Assembly (NCBI RefSeq): GCF_009755815.1
Contig: NZ_WRPK01000009.1
Span: 273,306-337,305, forward strand
Origin: Flavisphingomonas formosensis
Lineage (GTDB): Bacteria > Pseudomonadota > Alphaproteobacteria > Sphingomonadales > Sphingomonadaceae
DNA length: 64,000 nt
Direction: 5' to 3'
Shown: positions 17,007 to 25,147 of the stretch, in pieces
Layout: each line of letters starts with the position of its first letter
Numbering within the stretch: the first letter of the stretch is position 1
Program-made: the position numbers and the translations under genes
The notes under the pieces: model-generated
Database searches by the model: none
What the model was told of the DNA's origin: nothing
Seen by the model: the letters and a program-made list of their open reading frames with translations, nothing else

Positions 17007-17858
17007 TAGGGCTCAGACTCGTTCAGAGCCAGAATGCCAACGCGGTGGCGAGCGCGACGCCTGACCTGACAGGAAGTCGGTTGCGAGCTTGTCGTTTCGG
17101 GCGGCGATACGGCGGAAGTCCTTGAGCCGGCAGAAGGCGTTCTCGATAAGATGCCGAGCGCGATAGCGATCCTTGTCGTAGCGATTGGTGGGTTTGCGGT
17201 TGCTGCGACCGGGGATGACCGGAACAGCGCCAGCATCTCGTAGCGCGCGACGGAGACGGTCGGCGTCGTAGTCCTTGTCGGCGAGCAGGTAGCGCATGCG
17301 ACCGGCGCGTTCGAGAAGCACGGGTGCCGCCTTCACGTCACTCACGTTGTCGGCCGTCAGCATCAGCGCGTAGGGACGGCCAATGACGTCGGTAAGCGGC
17401 TGGACCTTGGTCGTCCAACCGTCGCGGGAACGGCCGATCGCCTGCGTCGAGCGCGCCCCCTTTGCACCGAACGCGGCGCGTTGCGCTTTGACGTAGGTGT
17501 TGTCGACCGCGGTGCTCCTCGTAACCGCGCCGGCGCCCACCAGCGCGTCGAGCAGTTTGAGCCAGAAGCCCCGATGCGACCAGCGGTTGAAGCGGTTGTA
17601 CACCGTAGTCGACGGGCCACAGTCGGCCGGGCAATCGCACCAGCGGCACCCCGCCTTGAGAACATGTAGAATGCCAGAGATCACCCGCCGGTCATCCTCC
17701 CGCCTAGCGCCGGCCTGGTTCTTTGGCAGGTGCGGCTCGATCGCTCACCATGGCTCGTTCGACAGCCAAAATATCGCCATGGCAAACCTCCTACATCCAC
17801 ACCGCCGTGAATCAGGAAAGCCGCTCCCATTCAAGCGGCTGATTGGGTTTGGACCCTA
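17007..17858 (-). mobile_element. IS5-family insertion sequence (about 850 bp)
   Basis: Imperfect terminal inverted repeats: TAGGGCTCAGACTCGTTCAG from 17007 and, on the opposite strand, TAGGGTCCAAACCCAATCAG ending at 17858; 13 of 20 bases match by my count. The TA at each end may be the target duplication, as in several IS5 groups. It carries one transposase gene on the minus strand, which is broken. Its right end has been hit by the IS481 element. Confidence 0.8.
17013..17780 (-). pseudogene. IS5-family transposase, inactivated
   Basis: The ATG at 17780 has a strong AGGAGG site and begins MAIFWLSNEPW, but codon 12 is TGA (17747-17745). Beyond it the frame continues with the DDE transposase core: GCRWCDCP, TAVDNTYVKAQ, YLLADKDYDADRLR, HLIENAFCRLKDFRRIA. 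A tandem duplication of five bases (CCTGA CCTGA on the plus strand, 17060-17069) shifts the frame near the C-terminus; without it the ending would be the usual LSGVALATALAFWL with a stop at 17023. Two lesions make the protein unlikely to work. Confidence 0.85.
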
Positions 17859-17860
17859 GT

Positions 17861-18941
17861 TGTCTGGTTGCGACACATCATTGGGACATGGTAAAGAGTG
17901 CTATTGCGGATCACGCGGGGCGCTTTGCCGCTCTTGCTGATGAGGTTTCGTGATGGTGCAGATACATCGCCAAGCGCGGACCACGCCTGCTGTGCGGGCG
18001 GAAATCGCCCGTTCCACAGAACCCGCCAATGTCGTGGCCAAGCGCTATGGCATCAGCGACGAGACAGTCCGCAAGTGGCGCAAGCGTGGCGAGCAGGCGG
18101 TCCTGGATCGCTCAAGCCAACCCCGCCGTCTTGCGTGGGCGATGAGCGAGGAAGAACGCGCGATCATCTGCGCCGTACACAGGGCGACCGGCTTCGCCCT
18201 GGATGATCTCACCTTTGTCCTCCGGCACTTCCTGCCACGCCTCAATCGCGACAGCATCTACCGGGTACTCAAGGCTGAAGGGCTCAATCGACAGCCGCCC
18301 AAACCCACGGTGCAGCCCCGCAAAGGGCAAGGTCGCTTCAACGACTATGATCTGGGCTTCGTCCACATCGACGTGAAGCATCTGCCCAAATTGCGGACGG
18401 TCGACGGTGAGACTCGCAAGCGCTTACTCTATGTCGCCATCGATCGCTGCTCCCGGTTCGTCCATTTGGACGTTTATGACGCCGAGAATGCCACCAACGC
18501 GATGGCCTTCCTCAAGGCCGCCAGCAAGGCTTTCCCCTTCCGCATCACCCATGTGCTGACGGACAGGGGATCCTGCTTCGCCGCTGAGGATTTTGAACAC
18601 GCCTGCGAAGATCAAAGTCATTCACCGTATGACGCGGCCCTATACGCCTCAAACAAATGGCATGGTCGAACGCTTCAACGGCCGCATCGCCAGCGAGGTA
18701 CTCGCCATCAATGTCGCCGGCCATGCTGACCTTGAAATCCTGCTGACCGGCTTCAACCGCGCTTACAACCAACGAAGGCAGCGTGTGCTTCTGGGCAGTT
18801 CGCCATCTCAGAAGGTAGAGGAGCGGATCGGGCTCATCCCCTCTCTCGCCAATCCTCTTTACAAGCCGATCGCAACAGACGATCTCATGATCAAAATCGA
18901 CGACCTGCTCTATTACGCCAATGATGTGTCGCAACCAGACA
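17861..18941 (+). mobile_element. IS481-family insertion sequence, 1081 bp, nested at the IS5 end
   Basis: Perfect terminal inverted repeats of at least 23 bp begin TGTCTGGTTGCGACAC at 17861 and end with the complement at 18941. The flanks are a perfect 6-bp target duplication, CCTAGT, at 17855-17860 and 18942-18947. The left copy is made of the last four bases of the IS5 element plus GT, so this element inserted across the IS5/host junction and is the younger of the two. Confidence 0.92.
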
Positions 18942-18946
18942 CCTAG
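17953..18946 (+). pseudogene. IS481-family transposase, frameshifted in the DDE domain
   Basis: The N-terminal HTH ([20 protein letters not shown]) and the first two acidic residues of the integrase core (VHIDVKHL and LTDRGS) lie in one frame. Near 18606 the frame changes by an extra base, and the segment TRPYTPQTNGMVERFNGR with the catalytic Glu and the C-terminus are in the next frame. The joined length of about 330 aa is normal for the family. The final stop TAG (18944-18946) lies outside the element, inside the target duplication. Confidence 0.85.
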
Positions 18947-18947
18947 T
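18942..18947. repeat. Target-site duplication CCTAGT (second copy; first at 17855-17860)
   Basis: Direct repeat flanking the IS481 element. Because CTAG is palindromic, this copy supplies the TAG stop of the transposase on the plus strand (18944-18946) and the TAG stop of the TonB receptor on the minus strand (18945-18943). Confidence 0.9.
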
Positions 18948-21123
18948 ACCGGTAGGTTATGGTGATCCTTGCTGTTGCCGGCGGGGCGTCGTTATCAAGG
19001 ATCCCAAGCGTGATGGGATTCACATAATTGACGTACTTCTTGTCCGTCACATTGCGGCCGATCGCCAGAAAGGAGAAATGCTCGTCTTTCGAAGTCCATT
19101 CAGCGGACAGCCCAAGAAGCGCGAAGCCCCTCTGCTTGAACTGGTTGGCTGCGTCGAAATAGACCGCGCTGCTGTAACTGATATTGCCGCCAAGTCGTAT
19201 CGTGCCGAAGGAGACCGGCCGCTCGTAGTTGATGGCCGCGTTGCCCGTGAAGTCAGGGCTACGGATCATCCTGTTGTGGCTCGCATCGACCGGAACATTT
19301 AAATACGCGACCCCGGCAGGATTCTCCTGAAAGCTGATTGCGCCGGGATACCGCCTGTATCGGCCGTGCGTGTAGGCTCCGGTGAGTTGAGCGCTCAGGC
19401 CGTCGGCCAGATGTACGGTGGCGCTGGCCTCGGCTCCATAGATGCGCGCGCGGGCGGCATTCTGCAGCAGCGTGCTGAGGGCAGTGTTGCCCGGCAGGAG
19501 CACGAAACTCTCAACCTGCAGGTTCGAATAGTCGTAATAATAGGTCGAAGCGCTGAAATCGAAGGCCGGTCCCTGATGCTTGAATCCCACTTCGTAGGCA
19601 TCCAATGTTTCGGGAGAAACCGGCGGCTGATCGACGGCCGAAAGATTGTAGTTGCCGCTTTTGAAGCCCCGGGAAAACGACGCATAGACATTGGTGTTGC
19701 GGTCGAAATCATAGCGTAAAACGGCGCGGGGCGTGCCTTTGCGCCAAGTGTGCTTGCCCCGCGCAGCGACCGGAATTATGGCTCGGAGCTTCTTCGTCTC
19801 GATGGAATAGCGATAGCCCAGGGTGAGGTGCAGGGCTGGGGTGATGTCATAGGTGGCGTCTGCGAAGACCGCGTAGGCGTCCGTCTTGACCCCGTTATTG
19901 TACAGGTTGGTGTTGAAATCATAGTTGATGAACATTTCGGGCAACGAGGAGCTGTCGTGGAAGTAATAGACACCCGTCGACCATTTCAGAGCACCTCCCG
20001 ATTTCGAGATGAGGTTGAATTCCTGTGAATAATTCTCGTCTAGCACGGGGAAATAGATATCGAAGATGGGAACGACCGTTCCATCCAGATCGCCGTGCTC
20101 GACGAATTTCTCGTTGAAATAGGACGTGTAGCTGGTCAGCGTGGCGAAGTCGCCGAGATTGACCTTCGCATTGAAGCTGCCCCGATAGAATTCGGAATTG
20201 GATCGGGGTTTGTAACCGACGGAACTCTGGTGCGGCGATTGGGCGACGACCTGATCGGGTAGAAACAGGCCAAGCGAGCGCGAGCCATATTTCGGAGAGA
20301 TGCGATACGTCAGGGCGGCCGCATCGTTGGTATTGCTGTAGACGAACGTGAGCAGATAGGTGTCGTCATTCTCGGTCGTATAGAGAAGTTTTCCGGTTGC
20401 ATTGACGCCGCGATACTTGCCGTCGGTTTCGCTGCCGGTGACGATATTTTTGGTATATCCGTCCGTATAGCGATAGCTGCCGCTGAACATGGCGCTCAGC
20501 TTGTCCGTAAGGCCGCCGGTCACGTAGCCCTTCATCAGCCGCTCGCCATATGTTCCAAGGCCGGCGGTGATATTGGCCTGGATTTCCCGGCTCGGCTTCA
20601 TGGTGGTCACGAGGATCGCTCCACCCGTGGCGTTGCGGCCGAACAGGGTCCCTTGCGGTCCTTTGAGTACCTGAATGCCGGTCACGTCCGGTATCTCGAA
20701 ATTATTGGCGCCCTGAGAGGCGATGTAGCTGTTGTCCACGTAGACCGCCACGTTGCTGGCGGAGCCGGGCCCCGAGGTGTTCGAAGTGATGCCGCGGATC
20801 GTCGGCTGGGCGGCCGGCCCGAGCTTGTCCATGCGCAAGCCGGGCACCACGGGGCCAAGATCCATGAGATTATCGACACCTGTCTTCCTCAACTGGTCGG
20901 AGGTCAACGCGGTGATCGTAATCGGCGTTTCCACCAGCCGGGCGTTGCGGCGCTCGGCAGTGACCACGATCACGTCGGCGGCATCGGCAGTGGGTTCTTC
21001 TGCGCGGGCGTCGCTGTAGGCGCTTGCGACGATGAGCACCGCGAGCGAAGCGCACCGAAGCATCTTCGCGTTTTTGTGGCGCCTGGGCGTTTGCCCATGT
21101 GCTTGGCTTGGCTTCGAAAACAT
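18943..21123 (-). CDS. TonB-dependent receptor of the nicotinate locus
   Basis: 726 aa, complete. A signal peptide (hydrophobic LAVLIVASAYSDARA) is followed by the TonB box DVIVVTAERR, a plug domain with LKGPQGTLFGRNATGGAI, and a barrel ending ITITYRY with the terminal aromatic expected for outer-membrane insertion. It is divergent from the binding-protein gene at 21502, with two tandem palindromes in the shared promoter region. It is the outer-membrane entry port of the locus; whether the ligand is nicotinate itself or a larger pyridine conjugate is unknown. The IS481/IS5 pair abuts its stop codon. Confidence 0.93.
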   Translation of the reverse strand: MFSKPSQAHGQTPRRHKNAKMLRCASLAVLIVASAYSDARAEEPTADAADVIVVTAERRNARLVETPITITALTSDQLRKTGVDNLMDLGPVVPGLRMDKLGPAAQPTIRGITSNTSGPGSASNVAVYVDNSYIASQGANNFEIPDVTGIQVLKGPQGTLFGRNATGGAILVTTMKPSREIQANITAGLGTYGERLMKGYVTGGLTDKLSAMFSGSYRYTDGYTKNIVTGSETDGKYRGVNATGKLLYTTENDDTYLLTFVYSNTNDAAALTYRISPKYGSRSLGLFLPDQVVAQSPHQSSVGYKPRSNSEFYRGSFNAKVNLGDFATLTSYTSYFNEKFVEHGDLDGTVVPIFDIYFPVLDENYSQEFNLISKSGGALKWSTGVYYFHDSSSLPEMFINYDFNTNLYNNGVKTDAYAVFADATYDITPALHLTLGYRYSIETKKLRAIIPVAARGKHTWRKGTPRAVLRYDFDRNTNVYASFSRGFKSGNYNLSAVDQPPVSPETLDAYEVGFKHQGPAFDFSASTYYYDYSNLQVESFVLLPGNTALSTLLQNAARARIYGAEASATVHLADGLSAQLTGAYTHGRYRRYPGAISFQENPAGVAYLNVPVDASHNRMIRSPDFTGNAAINYERPVSFGTIRLGGNISYSSAVYFDAANQFKQRGFALLGLSAEWTSKDEHFSFLAIGRNVTDKKYVNYVNPITLGILDNDAPPATARITITYRY

Positions 21124-21343
21124 AACTGTCCCCCGTTTGATCCTTCGACAGAGCCGAGTTGATCCTCTCTCCGTCCGGGCAAACGGCAGCTTGGAGAGCT
21201 ACGCGGGCGCGCGCTCCCTCTAGTCCCTTTTTGCGTATTCATCGGTCTTGCGGCTCTAAGCCCTTGACCATTTGTTACGCTCTTTCCTAAAGGCTGGAGC
21301 GATTGGCGGCGGCGGGCAAGAGCGCGGCCGGGCAAACGGATCG

Positions 21344-21384
21344 ATATCACGCCGCTGATATTGCCGATATCACTCACCTGATAT
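21344..21384. promoter_or_regulatory. Tandem operator: two perfect ATATCA-N6-TGATAT palindromes
   Basis: Two identical-armed 18-bp inverted repeats at 21344-21361 (spacer CGCCGC) and 21367-21384 (spacer CTCACC), 23 bp apart, about two helical turns. They lie between the divergent TonB receptor (start 21123) and binding-protein gene (start 21502). Degenerate copies occur at 23845, 31648 and 39235. Candidate sites for the IclR regulator encoded at 24341. Confidence 0.75.
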
Positions 21385-21501
21385 TGAACCGCGCAGCAGC
21401 TTTCGGCGGCGATCACACCCCGCTGCGCTGGACATCGCCGCGCCTCCGCGATTAGCGACATTCTTCGGGCGTTGCCAACGCCTGTCAGCGAAAGAACGAA
21501 G

Positions 21502-23178
21502 ATGGATCCGAGCCTTCCCCTTGCGGGACAAAGGGTGCGATCGCGCCGCGCGAAGTGGTGGAAATCGCCCTGGGTCATCGGCGTGACGGCAGTTGCAACC
21601 GTCACTGCGGTCATGCTGGTCCGAAATGACAAAGTCGCGACCGAGCCGCCGAGGAACATGTTGCGCATCGCCATGACCGCAGGCGACCTTCCGACAACCA
21701 CCGGCGCGCCGACGCAGGGGCTCGAGGGTGTTCGGTTCGCGGGATATCCCGTATTCGAGCCGCTGACCATGTGGGATCTGCGGGTCACCGATCGGCCACC
21801 GGGCGTCATCCCCTGGCTTGCCACGGATTGGGCCGCCGATCAGGAAGATCACAACAAATGGACCTTCCATCTACGGCAAGGCGTCCGGTTTCACGACGGC
21901 AGCACGTTCGACGCTGACGCTGTGATTTGGAACTTTCAGCGGCTCTACGACAAGCGGGCACCCCAATATGAGGAGACCGTGGCAGCCGGAGCGCGAGCGC
22001 GCGCGCCGATGATCGATCGCTGGGAGAAGATCGATTCCGGCACCGTCGCCATCTATACAAAGACTCCGACGAGCTTCTTTCCAGAGATCATTGCCAGTAT
22101 CCTCATGGTGAGCCCCGCACGCTGGCGCGCGGTCGGGGGCAATTGGGCTGCCTTCGGGGAGCGCCCCAGCGGTACGGGCGCATTCCGGATCACCAAGGTC
22201 GACAAGACCTCGATCACCATGGACCGCAATCCCGGCTATTGGAACGTGAGGCGCGCTGCGAAGCTGGACCGGGTCCAACTGTTCGCGATGGCCGAGCCCA
22301 CCACGCGCATCGCAGCACTGCGGTCGGGCGAGGTGGACTGGATCGAAGGGCCGCCGACCGACGCGATCTCGTTTCTGAGATCGCAGGGCTATACCGTTTC
22401 CACAAGCCCCATGGCGCACATATGGGCCTATTGGTTGAAGATTGCGCCCACCAGCCCATTCAGGGACTTGCGGGTTCGCCAAGCCTTCAATTTTGCGATG
22501 GATCGTCAGGGTGTGGTCAAGATATTGAACGGCGCTGCCCAGTCGGCCAAGGGCTATTGGAAGCCCGCCGACGCCCGCTTCGGACATCCGCAAAATGATT
22601 ATGCCTACAACCCTGCCAAATCTTTGGCGTTGCTGAAGGCGTCTGGTTATCCGGTCGGGGTGCCGGTGCGCGTGAAGGTGATGCTGATCCCGTCGGGTTC
22701 GGGAATGATGCTATCCCAGCCCATGAACGAATTGCTACAGCAGAGCGCCGGCAAGGCCGGGTTCGATCTTACGTTCGAAACGGTCGATTTCAATCAGGCG
22801 GGGGCGATCATGCTCAACCCGGGTCTTTTGGAGGCCCGTGGATTTCAGGCGATCACCATGGGGTTCGATACCTCCGATCTCACCTGGTTCTATTATTCAT
22901 TCTATCCGCCCAATGTGGTCGGCTTCGAGGACAAGACGGTCATGCGCCTGCTCGATCAGTACCGCACCGACTTCAGCGGTGACGAAGCGGCGCGGAATGC
23001 GATGCTGGCTCGTGTGCACGAGCGCTTGGTCGATCTCGCGCCATGGGTCTGGGTCGTGCACGACGTCAATCCGCGCGCTTTTTCACCCAAGGTGAAAGGC
23101 TACACCCCGAGCCAGAGCTGGTTCACCGACCTTACCACGGTCTACATCGATGAGGGTTCAGAGGACAAGGTCCGATGA
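21502..23178 (+). CDS. ABC transporter solute-binding protein, family 5, membrane-anchored
   Basis: 558 aa from ATG 21502; a TTG at 21472 is possible. After a basic N-terminus a single hydrophobic segment (WVIGVTAVATVTAVMLV) is followed by the family-5 fold: FEPLTMWD, KWTFHLRQGVRFHDGSTFDADAVIWNFQR, and RQAFNFAMDRQGVVK. No lipobox Cys is visible, so it is probably anchored by the helix. It should bind a small polar ligand in the periplasm and deliver it to the Dpp-type transporter at 32.8-36.7 kb. Its end overlaps the convergent nicotinamidase gene by 21 bp. Confidence 0.88.
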   Translation: MDPSLPLAGQRVRSRRAKWWKSPWVIGVTAVATVTAVMLVRNDKVATEPPRNMLRIAMTAGDLPTTTGAPTQGLEGVRFAGYPVFEPLTMWDLRVTDRPPGVIPWLATDWAADQEDHNKWTFHLRQGVRFHDGSTFDADAVIWNFQRLYDKRAPQYEETVAAGARARAPMIDRWEKIDSGTVAIYTKTPTSFFPEIIASILMVSPARWRAVGGNWAAFGERPSGTGAFRITKVDKTSITMDRNPGYWNVRRAAKLDRVQLFAMAEPTTRIAALRSGEVDWIEGPPTDAISFLRSQGYTVSTSPMAHIWAYWLKIAPTSPFRDLRVRQAFNFAMDRQGVVKILNGAAQSAKGYWKPADARFGHPQNDYAYNPAKSLALLKASGYPVGVPVRVKVMLIPSGSGMMLSQPMNELLQQSAGKAGFDLTFETVDFNQAGAIMLNPGLLEARGFQAITMGFDTSDLTWFYYSFYPPNVVGFEDKTVMRLLDQYRTDFSGDEAARNAMLARVHERLVDLAPWVWVVHDVNPRAFSPKVKGYTPSQSWFTDLTTVYIDEGSEDKVR

Positions 23179-23772
23179 GGTGATCCAACGGATGCCGAGT
23201 TCCGCAATCAGCTTGTCGCATTCTTCGACATTATAGTCTCCGGCGGTGGCGTCGTGAACGATATAGGTCTCAAAACCGTCCTTAACGGATCCCACGGCCG
23301 ATGCCAGCACGCATCCGTAGCGAGCGAGGCCCGTCAGGAAGACGCGCTCGAACTCGCGGGCCTTGGCGTATGCGCCAAGTCCGGTGGTCGTATCGTCAGC
23401 CTCATAGAAGGCGCTGAGTGAGTCCGTCGACGACCGATACCCCTTTTGCAGGATAAGCTCGGCTTTCATGACGTCAAGGCGAGCGTCCAACTCAGCGCCG
23501 TACGTGCCTTGAACGCAATGTTCGTGGTAGAGCGGCTGCTTGCCGTACGGCACGTCCACCTGATCGCCGATCTTGGCGCCCGGATGGTTGGTTGCGAAGG
23601 AGATGTGGTCCTTCGGGTGCCAGTCCTTGACGACGACGACGTGTTCAAAGGCGCGGACTAACGCGTTAATCGGTTCTATGATGGCGTCGGCGCCTGGTTG
23701 TCCAAGCGCGCCGTTAACAAAATCATTCTGAACGTCGATGATGACGAGGACGTCGGTGGAAAGCGGCGTCAT
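23158..23772 (-). CDS. Nicotinamidase-like cysteine hydrolase
   Basis: 204 aa from ATG 23772 with AGGGG upstream; the longer frame adds 17 unlikely residues. The isochorismatase-fold triad is present as D13 (IIDVQNDF), K110 (LQKGYRSS) and C154 (LARYGCVLA). The metal motif D50-W-H52-P-K-D-H56, followed by ISFATNHPG and HCVQGTYGAEL, is characteristic of nicotinamidases and not of the metal-free maleamate amidase NicF. It should convert nicotinamide to nicotinate and ammonia, feeding the dehydrogenase. A palindrome for the local regulon lies 73 bp upstream. Confidence 0.85.
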   Translation of the reverse strand: MTPLSTDVLVIIDVQNDFVNGALGQPGADAIIEPINALVRAFEHVVVVKDWHPKDHISFATNHPGAKIGDQVDVPYGKQPLYHEHCVQGTYGAELDARLDVMKAELILQKGYRSSTDSLSAFYEADDTTTGLGAYAKAREFERVFLTGLARYGCVLASAVGSVKDGFETYIVHDATAGDYNVEECDKLIAELGIRWITSSDLVL

Positions 23773-23844
23773 GATACCCCTTTGCGTTGCAAGCCGACAA
23801 AAGCAGAAGTCGATCCCGGCCAAGAATTCCAGGGCTCCGACTGA

Positions 23845-23862
23845 AAATCAAAACTGTGATGA
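23845..23862. promoter_or_regulatory. Operator-like palindrome upstream of nicotinamidase
   Basis: AAATCA-N6-TGATGA matches the ATATCA-N6-TGATAT consensus at 9 of 12 arm positions and lies 73 bp upstream of the nicotinamidase start. The remainder of the 568-bp gap 23773-24340 must also hold the IclR gene promoter; I see nothing else identifiable there. Confidence 0.5.
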
Positions 23863-24340
23863 TTTCCGGGCACGCACGAGCGTAGGCGTTGCTCTTGCCG
23901 TTCGGCCATACTGATCCGGCATCTCATCCATAACGGATGTTAATTGATTGCCCTGATCGATGACTGAACGCGCTGGAAAGAGCGAAAATTTCCGTGCGGG
24001 CACGATACCGTCCGCGCGCAGGGTTTGAAGCGTCCCAAATGGACCCTTGTGCGAATTGGCAAATCATTTCAGATTTCTCACATGCGCCCGGCAGAGGCGC
24101 GAAGGGGTAAGCCTGATCCGGCACTCAATCTCGTTAGCGGTGGCCACGGCCACTTAGCCAATGACTGGGGAGCGTAGTGATCTTGCGGCGAATATTTTCT
24201 CATGACGGCCAGGACGATGGTCTTGATGCGGCAAAAAATGCGCCGGGGAATGGGCGCTGTGTCGCGTTTAGCTGCGGTCCGATGTTCAGTTGCTCGCCCA
24301 GCCGCAAAAATCCTGACATTCGCTGGTAGGAGCTTCTCGC

Positions 24341-25147
24341 ATGCTTCAAGTTGCTCAGGCCTATTCCCACATCCTTCCGTCCGAGGTTGGCGAGGATAAG
24401 TGGATCATCAAATCCGCGCACCGCGTGCTGCAGGTATTCGAGTTCTTCACTGACGCGCGCAGGCCCGCTTCGGCCACCGAGATCGCCAATGCGCTCGACT
24501 TTCCGCAGTCATCCACTTCGATGCTGCTGCGTAGCCTCGTATCCCTGGGCTATCTCGATTATCATCGCGAAGGCCGCACTTTTCAGCCCACCATCCGGCT
24601 CTCGCTGCTGGGCGGCTGGATACCCGAGCGCATCGACGTCGCCAGTTCGCTGATCGAGATGCTGAGCCGGCTCCACGAGGAGATCGGCGAGACGATCATC
24701 CTGGCCGAGCAGCACCGCAACATGGTGCGCTACATCTACGTGGTGCAGCGTCCCCTGCCGGGTCTGTCCTATTATATTCGTCCCGGCACATTGAGACCCG
24801 CGCTGATGACGGCGGCTGGCCGGATGCTGTTGACGCTCAACAGCGAGCGTGAAGTGACTGCCATCATCCAACGATCGAACGCGGAGGAGAGCGACCCGGC
24901 CAACTGGGTGAAACGCGCCGAATTCATGCAGGAGCTGGATACCTGCCGGCGGGAGGGCTTCAGTTACACCCATCGCGGGGTCGAAGACGATGAGACCGGT
25001 GTGATGTGTGCAGTGCTGGCGCCTCCCGAGGCGGGCGCACGGCCGATGTCCGTCGCGGTGTGGACGGCGAAGCGCCGCTACACGCCGGAGGCGGCGCTGC
25101 TGATCCGTGAACGGCTTATGGCGGTAGGGCGTCCGGCCGACTGTTAG
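24341..25147 (+). CDS. IclR-family transcriptional regulator, likely controls the nicotinate genes
   Basis: 268 aa, start 24341 with GGTAGGAG nine bases upstream. The N-terminal winged HTH (SAHRVLQVFEFFTDARRPASATEIANALDFPQSSTSMLLRS is its extent, residues about 27-67) precedes an effector-binding domain with the signature TAAGRMLL. It is the only regulator inside the 18.9-39.2 kb locus, and IclR proteins bind short palindromes, so it is the best candidate for the repeated ATATCA-N6-TGATAT site. This differs from the MarR/TetR pair (NicR/NicS) of Pseudomonas putida. Its end overlaps the nicB end by four bases (convergent). Confidence 0.88.
   Translation: MLQVAQAYSHILPSEVGEDKWIIKSAHRVLQVFEFFTDARRPASATEIANALDFPQSSTSMLLRSLVSLGYLDYHREGRTFQPTIRLSLLGGWIPERIDVASSLIEMLSRLHEEIGETIILAEQHRNMVRYIYVVQRPLPGLSYYIRPGTLRPALMTAAGRMLLTLNSEREVTAIIQRSNAEESDPANWVKRAEFMQELDTCRREGFSYTHRGVEDDETGVMCAVLAPPEAGARPMSVAVWTAKRRYTPEAALLIRERLMAVGRPADC

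Noticed and set aside
23158..23772. Isochorismatase-fold protein as maleamate amidase NicF
   Set aside because: It carries the nicotinamidase metal motif DWHPKDH and NHPG segment, which NicF-type enzymes lack, so nicotinamidase is the better call.
23925..23939. CATCC-N5-GGATG inverted repeat in the gap before the IclR gene
   Set aside because: Short arms, single occurrence and no relation to the ATATCA-N6-TGATAT family of sites.
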